Positions 1 through 5,081 of a stretch of DNA of 5,081 nt are shown piece by piece. Each line of letters opens with the position of its first letter. The stretch's first letter is position 1. The position numbers and the translations under genes are program-made. The notes below the pieces were generated by a model that had not been told where the DNA came from, searched no databases, and saw only the letters and a program-made list of their open reading frames with translations. Origin of the DNA: Chloroflexota bacterium (GTDB taxonomy: Bacteria; Chloroflexota; Anaerolineae; Caldilineales; Caldilineaceae); contig QEUY01000353.1 in the NCBI GenBank assembly GCA_003577365.1, forward strand, positions 1 to 5,081, read 5' to 3'.

Positions 1-138
1 GCTTTGGGTCGGCGGCCATCTTGGTTAACCAGGTTCCTGTCTTTCCCCGCAGGGGGCAACCTCATACAGTCCCTATGCAGCATACAACTAACAAGCCGGC
101 GCGCTATACAGAGCACCGCAACGCATCTCGCCTGTCCG

Positions 139-186
139 GGGCGAAGACCCAATCACGCCAGCGCAGCGGCAGCGCGCCCTTCGCCC
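139..186. repeat. 8-bp inverted repeat enclosing a GC-rich hairpin
   Basis: GGGCGAAG at 139-146 is perfectly complementary to CTTCGCCC at 179-186, with 32 bases between. Inside, GCGC at 161-164 can pair with GCGC at 172-175, giving a nested stem-loop. There is no T-tract after it, so it is not a standard intrinsic terminator. It could be the end of an upstream transcript or simply a chance pairing in GC-rich DNA. Confidence 0.3.
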
Positions 187-261
187 TATTGTAGCACAGC
201 AGCCGGAGCGCAAGCGATCAAGCCCCATCCAGCGATAACATGCGGCAGTGCCTGAGAGTAT

Positions 262-290
262 TTGGTGTCCGTGAACGGATCAAGTATCCT
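262..290 (+). promoter_or_regulatory. Candidate sigma-70-like promoter for sqdB with an inverted repeat in the spacer
   Basis: TTGGTG (262-267) and TATCCT (285-290) are 17 bases apart, matching 3 of 6 and 4 of 6 consensus positions. The start of transcription would be near 297, leaving a leader of about 95 bases. The spacer begins with a perfect inverted repeat, TCCGT-GA-ACGGA (268-279), which could be an operator half-site pair. The match is weak and the organism's promoter consensus is unknown, so this is only a candidate. Confidence 0.3.
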
Positions 291-375
291 CTAAGGAACG
301 CACCTGTTTTCGATTCGGTAGCGCCGTCGCGTCGCGTGCTTTTTGCGGTGCAGCGCATTTGGCTTGGCTATTTTC

Positions 376-383
376 AAAAGGAG
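376..383 (+). promoter_or_regulatory. Ribosome binding site that fixes the sqdB start
   Basis: AAAAGGAG ends 9 bases before the ATG at 393. The open frame continues upstream to an ATG at 240, but that start has no such site and would add 51 residues unlike the family. The ribosome binding site therefore selects 393. Confidence 0.8.
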
Positions 384-392
384 ACTCCAGCA

Positions 393-1625
<1,233 letters not shown>

Positions 1626-1628
1626 CCG

Positions 1629-2645
1629 ATGCGCGCGCGCCATCTCATGCAACGGCTGCCGATCCTCTTGCTGCTGCTGGCCGTCCTGAGCGCGTGCGCG
1701 CCAGGCACGTCGCAGACGGGCGGGGCATCGGCTCCTGCCGCAGATACGCCTGCACCCGGCGCCTCGACACCCAGCGCGGGCAAAATGACGATCAAGCTGG
1801 CCGAAAACCCGTGGTCGGCCTCGGCGATCAACGTGGCGATTGCCAGGATTTTGCTGGAGGAGCAACTGGGCTACCCCGTCGAGGTCGTGACCATCGGCGA
1901 GAGCGCGCAGTGGCCCGCGCTGGCCGCGGGCGATCTCCACGCCAGCCTCGAAGTCTGGCCGTCGGGCCACGCCGACAACGTGGCCGAATATATCGACAGG
2001 CAGAAGCTGGTTGAGAACGGCGGCGAGCTGGGGCCGGTGGGCAAGATCGGCTGGTATATCCCCACCTACATGCTGGAAGAACACCCCGAACTCGCCACCT
2101 GGGAGGGGCTGAAAGACCCCGCCAACGCCGCGCTCTTCGCCACGGCAGAGACCGGCGACAAGGGCCAGTTCCTGACCGGCGACCCAAGCTGGACCCAGTA
2201 TGAGGATGACATCATCGCCAACCTGGGGCTGAACTTGCAGATCGTGGCGGCAGGGTCGGAGGAAGCGATCCTGGCCGCGCTCGATTCCGCCTACAGCCGC
2301 CAGGAGCCGATCCTCTTTTACTTCTGGACACCCCATTCGATCCACGCCAAATATGACCTGACCGAGGTCGCGCTCCCGCCCTACAGCGACGAGTGCTATG
2401 CCAAGGCCGAGCAGGGCGGCGTGGACTGCGACTACCCGCCCGATCACCTGTTCAAGATCTTCTGGGCCGGGCTGGCCGGCGCCGCGCCCGACGCCTATAC
2501 GCTGCTCAAGAACCTGCACTACTCCACCGAGGAGCAGATCAAGATGATCGCCGACGTGGAGCTGAACGGTAAGAGCGCCGAGGAGGCCGCGCGCGCCTGG
2601 CTCGACGCCAATGAGACGACCTGGCGCACCTGGCTGCCCCAGTAG
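1629..2645 (+). CDS. Glycine betaine/proline-type ABC transporter substrate-binding lipoprotein (ProX/OpuAC family)
   Basis: This is an extracytoplasmic receptor that would capture a quaternary amine or similar solute for an ABC importer. The 338-residue precursor has a lipoprotein signal: a basic start, a hydrophobic core (about residues 11-20) and lipobox LSAC with the lipidated Cys at 23. A flexible Ala/Pro/Thr/Ser/Gly tether runs to about residue 50. The rest resembles the OpuAC fold: ENPWSAS (59-65), a LEVWPSGH segment (108-114), GKIGWYIP (138-145) and YFWTPHSIHAKYDL (231-244). W62, W110, W142, Y143 and W233 are candidates for the aromatic cage (inferred). C256 and C267 may form a disulfide. 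The ATG lies 3 bases after the sqdB stop, with AAGGTG (1611-1616) inside the end of sqdB as a weak, distant ribosome binding site, so translation is probably coupled. An in-frame ATG at 1647 is possible and would still leave a signal peptide. The exact ligand (betaine, choline, proline or another) cannot be read from the sequence. Confidence 0.9.
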   Translation: MRARHLMQRLPILLLLLAVLSACAPGTSQTGGASAPAADTPAPGASTPSAGKMTIKLAENPWSASAINVAIARILLEEQLGYPVEVVTIGESAQWPALAAGDLHASLEVWPSGHADNVAEYIDRQKLVENGGELGPVGKIGWYIPTYMLEEHPELATWEGLKDPANAALFATAETGDKGQFLTGDPSWTQYEDDIIANLGLNLQIVAAGSEEAILAALDSAYSRQEPILFYFWTPHSIHAKYDLTEVALPPYSDECYAKAEQGGVDCDYPPDHLFKIFWAGLAGAAPDAYTLLKNLHYSTEEQIKMIADVELNGKSAEEAARAWLDANETTWRTWLPQ

Positions 2646-2677
2646 CCGCAGCGCCGGAACATTGCATCCACAAAGTC

Positions 2678-2720
2678 ACAGGGGGCGGCCCAATGGGCCG
2701 CCCCCTGTTGATTTCCTTTT
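2678..2720 (+). terminator. Strong intrinsic terminator after the binding-protein gene
   Basis: A perfect 14-bp stem pairs 2678-2691 (ACAGGGGGCGGCCC) with 2695-2708 around an AAT loop. It starts 33 bases after the stop codon and is followed by TTGATTTCCTTTT, a T-rich but interrupted tract. It lacks a T-run in the other orientation, so it serves mainly the + strand unit, though the hairpin would also form in antisense RNA. Confidence 0.88.
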
Positions 2721-2748
2721 CAGCGTCCGTGCGATCGTCCAATCTGCT

Positions 2749-2821
2749 CATGTCGACAAGCCGTCACTTCGGCAGCGCCCCAGGTACCTAGAGCGTCGTC
2801 ACCCGGCAACTTGCCGACATG
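2749..2821. repeat. Spaced 12-base inverted repeat
   Basis: CATGTCGACAAG (2749-2760) and CTTGCCGACATG (2810-2821) are complementary at 11 of 12 positions, with 49 bases between. The odd position is an A-C mismatch in + strand RNA but a G-U wobble in - strand RNA. A full stem is therefore possible only in the transcript of the small-gene/permease unit. The loop contains an 8-base palindrome, AGGTACCT (2782-2789). Its role is unknown; it could be a 3' structure of the - strand transcript. Confidence 0.45.
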
Positions 2822-2851
2822 TTCCGTAGCCCAAGATACCACAGCCGGCGC

Positions 2852-2870
2852 AAAAACAACCTGTCGGTTG
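2852..2870 (-). terminator. Candidate weak terminator of the - strand unit
   Basis: Read on the - strand, CAACC-GACA-GGTTG (2870 down to 2857) forms a 5-bp stem with a 4-base loop and runs directly into TTTTT (2856-2852). It lies 55 bases beyond the small gene's stop. An outer pair, ACAGCC with GGCTGT (2870-2875 and 2841-2846), also exists and could compete with it. The stem is short, so efficiency is doubtful. Confidence 0.4.
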
Positions 2871-2903
2871 GCTGTCGATTCCCCGTCATATCACCTACTG
2901 AGA

Positions 2904-2930
2904 ACGGAGGTCTAGGGGACGGAGTCTAGG
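2904..2930. repeat. Imperfect direct repeat across the small gene's stop
   Basis: ACGGAGGTCTAGG (2904-2916) and ACGGAGTCTAGG (2919-2930) are the same sequence apart from one G, 15 bases apart. The second copy contains the TAG stop (2926-2928 on the - strand). It looks like a small local duplication. Confidence 0.45.
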
Positions 2931-3207
2931 CGATCTTCCAGCCGTGTTCGCCGCCGCTGCCCGTGCAACAGACATAGAGGCCGTCGGCGCGCGCGCGAAA
3001 GTGCAGGGGCGCGCCATGTTCGATGCAGGTCCCCAGCGAGGCCTGCGGATAGACCAGCGCCACCTGGGCCAAGGCGAGCTGCGCCAGCAGGCTCTGATAC
3101 TCCACCACCGAGTTCGACGGTTCCGAGGCGGGTTCGTCTTCCGCCGCCAGCCGCGCCATCTGTGCGATCAAGCGGCGCGCCGCTTTGCGAATCTCCTGTT
3201 CCATCAT
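2926..3207 (-). CDS. Small unrecognised protein with a C-terminal Cys/His cluster
   Basis: I do not recognise this 93-residue protein. The N-terminal half (about residues 2-22) is a charged, probably helical stretch, MEQEIRKAARRLIAQMARLA, followed by an acidic Ser/Pro-rich turn (23-33). A second, Ala/Leu-rich helical stretch follows (about 34-53). The C-terminus has C61-x2-H64, then LYVCC with C80 and C81, then H88-G-W. The spacing resembles a short zinc-ribbon-like or metal-binding motif, but this is inference. There is no signal peptide or clear membrane segment, so it is probably cytoplasmic. GGAGGG (3212-3217) supports a start at 3207 or the adjacent ATG at 3204; the longer frame to 3282 would overlap the permease end and lacks a comparable site. 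It starts 50 bases after the permease stop on the same strand, so it is probably co-transcribed with it. It might be an accessory or regulatory protein of the transporter, or an unrelated passenger. Confidence 0.7.
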   Translation of the reverse strand: MMEQEIRKAARRLIAQMARLAAEDEPASEPSNSVVEYQSLLAQLALAQVALVYPQASLGTCIEHGAPLHFRARADGLYVCCTGSGGEHGWKIA

Positions 3208-3211
3208 GCGT

Positions 3212-3217
3212 CCCTCC
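3212..3217 (-). promoter_or_regulatory. Ribosome binding site of the small gene
   Basis: GGAGGG on the - strand lies just upstream of tandem ATG codons. Its GGAGG core is 5 bases from the first (3207) and 8 from the second (3204). Both are usable. This site argues against the longer frame that starts inside the permease gene. Confidence 0.75.
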
Positions 3218-3235
3218 AGCCGCCTTGGCTCTGGC

Positions 3236-3271
3236 GGTAGCTCCCTGGCTGTAGTTCTTACCGGTAGTTCT
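3236..3271. repeat. Three short repeats at the permease stop
   Basis: GGTAGCTCC (3236-3244), TGTAGTTCT (3250-3258) and GGTAGTTCT (3263-3271) recur every 13-14 bases. They span the last codons of the permease, its TAA stop and the gap before the small gene. The last two share GTAGTTCT exactly. They could reflect a slippage duplication that shaped the permease C-terminus, or chance. Confidence 0.4.
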
Positions 3272-5081
3272 GCACCGTCCAACTGCGCGCCCAGCCCTGG
3301 GTGATGCGATCCAGCACAATCGCCAAGATCACAATCGCCAACCCGGCCTCGACCCCGCGGCCCAGTTCACTCTTGGCCAGCCCCGTCACGGCCTCATAGC
3401 CCAGCGCGCCGCCGCCCACCAACCCGGCAATGATCACCATCGACAAGACCATCATCACCGTCTGATTCACCCCCAGCATGATCGAGGGCATAGCCAGCGG
3501 CAGTTGCACCTTGACGAGCTTCTGCCGCCGGGTCGAGCCGTAGGCATCAGCGGCCTCGACCGTCTCCTTGGCCACGCCGCGCAGCCCCAGGTCGGTCAGC
3601 CGGATCATCGGCGGGATGGCATAGAGCACCGACGCGATCACCCCCGGCACGCGGCCTGGATGAAATAACATGATCACGGGTACTAGATAGACAAAGACCG
3701 GGATCGTCTGCAGAAAGTCGAGGAGGGGACGCAGCAGCCGGCGCACCCAATCCGACTGTGCCGACCAGATGCCCAGCGGCAGCCCCAGCACCAGCGCCAA
3801 CGCCACGGCCACCAACACCTGGCTGAGCGTGTCCATCGCCTCATCCCACAGCCCCAGCAGCCCACAGGCAAAGATCGCCAGCCCGGCAAACAGCCCCAGC
3901 CGCCAGCCCGACGAAAGCGCGCCCAGCAGCACAAACGCCGCCACGACCGCGGGCCAAGGCATCCAGGTCTGGAGCAGGGCGCGCAGCGGGTTGAGCAGAT
4001 AGAGGGTAAAGAAGTCGCTCATGGGGCCGGCGCCGATGGGCAGCGACCCGATCTGATAGAGATGGTCGCGCATCCAGCGCACGGCGGCATCGACCGGCGC
4101 GGCCAGCGACAGCGACCAGCCCGCCGGCCAGCTCGATAGATCGCGCACATAGGCATGTACCACCAACAGATAGAGCACCGCCAGCAGCGCCCCCGCCCAA
4201 TAGACATAGGCCAACAGGCCGCGCGGCACCGGCGAAACCTGTTTGGGCATGTGCGCCGTGCCTTGCAGCACGTGCCGCCGCTCATGGCTAAACCCATAGC
4301 TGATGCGGTCCAACAGCGCGGCCATCAGCACAATCGCCAGCCCGGCCTCCAGCGCCTCGCCCACGCGCAGCCGCTGCAACGCCACCAACACCTCGCGACC
4401 CAGCCCGCCCGCGCCGATCAACGCCGCGATCACCACCATGCTCAACGCCATCATGATCGTCTGGTTGACCCCGGCCAGCACGGCGGGCAGCGCCAGCGGA
4501 AGCTGCACCTTCAAGAGCTTCTGGCGGCTGGTCGAGCCAAAGATATCGGCGGCTTCGACCGCGGCGGGCGGCACGGCGCGGATGCCGTTGGCCGTAAAGC
4601 GGATGGCTGGCGGCAGCGCATAGATCACCGTCGCCACCACGCTGGGCACGCGCGCCACGCCAAACAGCAGCAAGACCGGGATCAGATAGACAAAGGCGGG
4701 CATGGTCTGCATGGCGTCGAGCACGGGGCGCAGCAGCGCATAGACGCGCGCCCGCCGCGCCGCCCAGATCCCCAGCGGGATCCCGATCACCAGCGCCAGC
4801 AGCACCGACGCGGCCATCAGCGCCAGGGTCTGCATGCTCTCCTGCCACAGCCCCACCAGCCCCATAAAAAGCAAGGCGGCGCTGGAAAAAGCCACCAGCC
4901 CCCACCCGCTCGCCCGATAGGCGACAAAGCCGGTCGCCACGATCAACACCGGCCAAGGCACGGCCAAGAGCAGGTTTTCAAACCCGCGCAAGACCAGGTC
5001 GATGGCTTGGCTTAGGGGGACGAAAAAGTAGACAAAGAGCGGCGCGGTGGCGCGGTGGGCGATCACCCAGCTTTCCAGCCG
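3258..5081 (-). CDS. Fused double permease of a glycine betaine/proline-type ABC importer (ProW/OpuAB family), 5' partial
   Basis: This inner-membrane channel component carries two ProW-like permease units in one chain, so one polypeptide could replace the usual permease dimer. The frame is open to the window edge, giving 607 residues. A GTG at 5066 is possible, but its ribosome binding site is weak and the family normally begins earlier, so the true start is probably outside. Numbering from the first visible codon, unit 1 spans about 77-263 and unit 2 about 410-596, with N-terminal membrane segments before each. They align without gaps over 187 residues, with 107 identical by my hand count (57%). 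Each has the EAA loop that docks on the ATPase: EAADIFGS (176-183) and EAADAYGS (509-516), each followed 11-12 residues later by QLPLA. The linker has a further hydrophobic segment (about 288-311) and a Trp-rich stretch (about 318-345). No ATPase is visible; it is expected upstream, beyond 5081. The + strand binding protein converges on this gene and is a likely partner. Confidence 0.9.
   Translation of the reverse strand, partial: RLESWVIAHRATAPLFVYFFVPLSQAIDLVLRGFENLLLAVPWPVLIVATGFVAYRASGWGLVAFSSAALLFMGLVGLWQESMQTLALMAASVLLALVIGIPLGIWAARRARVYALLRPVLDAMQTMPAFVYLIPVLLLFGVARVPSVVATVIYALPPAIRFTANGIRAVPPAAVEAADIFGSTSRQKLLKVQLPLALPAVLAGVNQTIMMALSMVVIAALIGAGGLGREVLVALQRLRVGEALEAGLAIVLMAALLDRISYGFSHERRHVLQGTAHMPKQVSPVPRGLLAYVYWAGALLAVLYLLVVHAYVRDLSSWPAGWSLSLAAPVDAAVRWMRDHLYQIGSLPIGAGPMSDFFTLYLLNPLRALLQTWMPWPAVVAAFVLLGALSSGWRLGLFAGLAIFACGLLGLWDEAMDTLSQVLVAVALALVLGLPLGIWSAQSDWVRRLLRPLLDFLQTIPVFVYLVPVIMLFHPGRVPGVIASVLYAIPPMIRLTDLGLRGVAKETVEAADAYGSTRRQKLVKVQLPLAMPSIMLGVNQTVMMVLSMVIIAGLVGGGALGYEAVTGLAKSELGRGVEAGLAIVILAIVLDRITQGWARSWTVQNYR
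3294..4853 (-). repeat. Internal duplication within the permease gene
   Basis: The homologous cores are 4293-4853 (first unit) and 3294-3854 (second unit), exactly 999 bases apart. Similarity is still visible in the DNA: 4501-4538 and 3502-3539 agree at 32 of 38 bases around the QKL-KVQLP coding part. The copies therefore come from a tandem duplication and fusion. Part of the DNA likeness reflects selection on the EAA loop. Confidence 0.85.

Larger units (their letters stand above)
1..392. other. Upstream non-coding region / sqdB leader
   Basis: I see no supported gene here. The minus strand is closed by several stops. The only long plus-strand frame (4-255) would start at TTG and gives a low-complexity Ala/Ser/Arg/Pro-rich peptide with no recognisable motif and no ribosome binding site. 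The stretch holds a 10-base palindrome (TGGTTAACCA, 22-31), a possible hairpin at 139-186, a weak promoter candidate at 262-290 and the sqdB ribosome binding site at 376-383. Any gene further upstream lies outside the window. Confidence 0.6.
2721..2925. other. Convergent intergenic region
   Basis: This lies between the + strand terminator and the stop of the - strand small gene. No open frame here has a credible start or protein-like composition. It contains a spaced inverted repeat (2749-2821), a candidate - strand terminator (2852-2870) and a short imperfect direct repeat running into the small gene's stop (2904-2930). I see no mobile-element ends or tRNA. Confidence 0.6.

Noticed and set aside
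22..31. Palindrome TGGTTAACCA
   Set aside because: It is perfect but short, isolated and far from any promoter candidate, so no role can be supported.
4..255. Open frame of 83 codons in the upstream region
   Set aside because: It starts at TTG without a ribosome binding site, is low in complexity (Ala, Ser, Arg, Pro) and shows no motif. It most likely reflects a lack of stops in GC-rich DNA.
240..392. 51-residue N-terminal extension of SqdB
   Set aside because: It is in frame, but it precedes the family's N-terminal Rossmann strand, has no ribosome binding site at 240 and overlaps the promoter candidate. The ATG at 393 has a strong site.
2987..2997. Alternating GC run inside the small gene
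   Set aside because: It encodes an ordinary Arg-Ala stretch and is expected by chance at this GC content.
3208..3282. Longer start for the small - strand gene
   Set aside because: It would overlap the permease end and add a Pro/Arg-rich stretch read from the non-coding gap. GGAGGG lies next to the later ATGs.
4155..5015. Long + strand open frame of 286 codons opposite the permease
   Set aside because: The translation is dominated by His, Gln and Arg, which is typical of the antisense of a Leu/Ala/Val-rich membrane protein. It is not a gene.

Overview
The window is GC-rich and bacterial. It holds two converging transcription units. On the + strand are a UDP-sulfoquinovose synthase (sqdB, sulfolipid biosynthesis) and, 3 bases after its stop, a lipoprotein solute-binding protein of the glycine betaine/ProX (OpuAC) family. 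On the - strand is a ProW/OpuAB-type ABC permease in which two permease units are fused into one chain; it enters from the right edge with its N-terminus cut off. A small unrecognised Cys/His-containing protein follows it. The organism cannot be fixed from the sequence. The lipoprotein's long Ala/Pro/Thr/Ser/Gly tether after an LSAC lipobox, the fused permease, high GC and sulfolipid synthesis would fit Chloroflexota, possibly a phototrophic lineage; this is an inference of moderate to low confidence.

Layout. Positions 1-392 carry no convincing gene. They hold a potential hairpin (139-186), a weak sigma-70-like promoter candidate with an inverted repeat filling its spacer (262-290), and the ribosome binding site of sqdB (376-383). 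sqdB occupies 393-1625 and the solute-binding protein 1629-2645. A strong 14-bp GC hairpin with a broken T-tract ends this unit (2678-2720). The convergent intergenic region 2646-2925 also has a widely spaced inverted repeat (2749-2821) and a short hairpin followed by T5 that reads as a terminator for the - strand unit (2852-2870). The small protein (2926-3207) and the fused permease (3258-5081, partial) complete the window.

How the genes may work together. The binding protein would deliver a quaternary-amine or related solute to a ProW-type permease, and the permease converging from the other side is the obvious candidate partner. In this arrangement the receptor is co-transcribed with a sulfolipid gene and not with the channel. 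No ATPase is visible; it is expected beyond the right edge, upstream of the permease. I see no wholly new system. The points most worth a second look are the sqdB/binding-protein pairing, the tandem permease fusion, and the small Cys/His protein trailing the permease.
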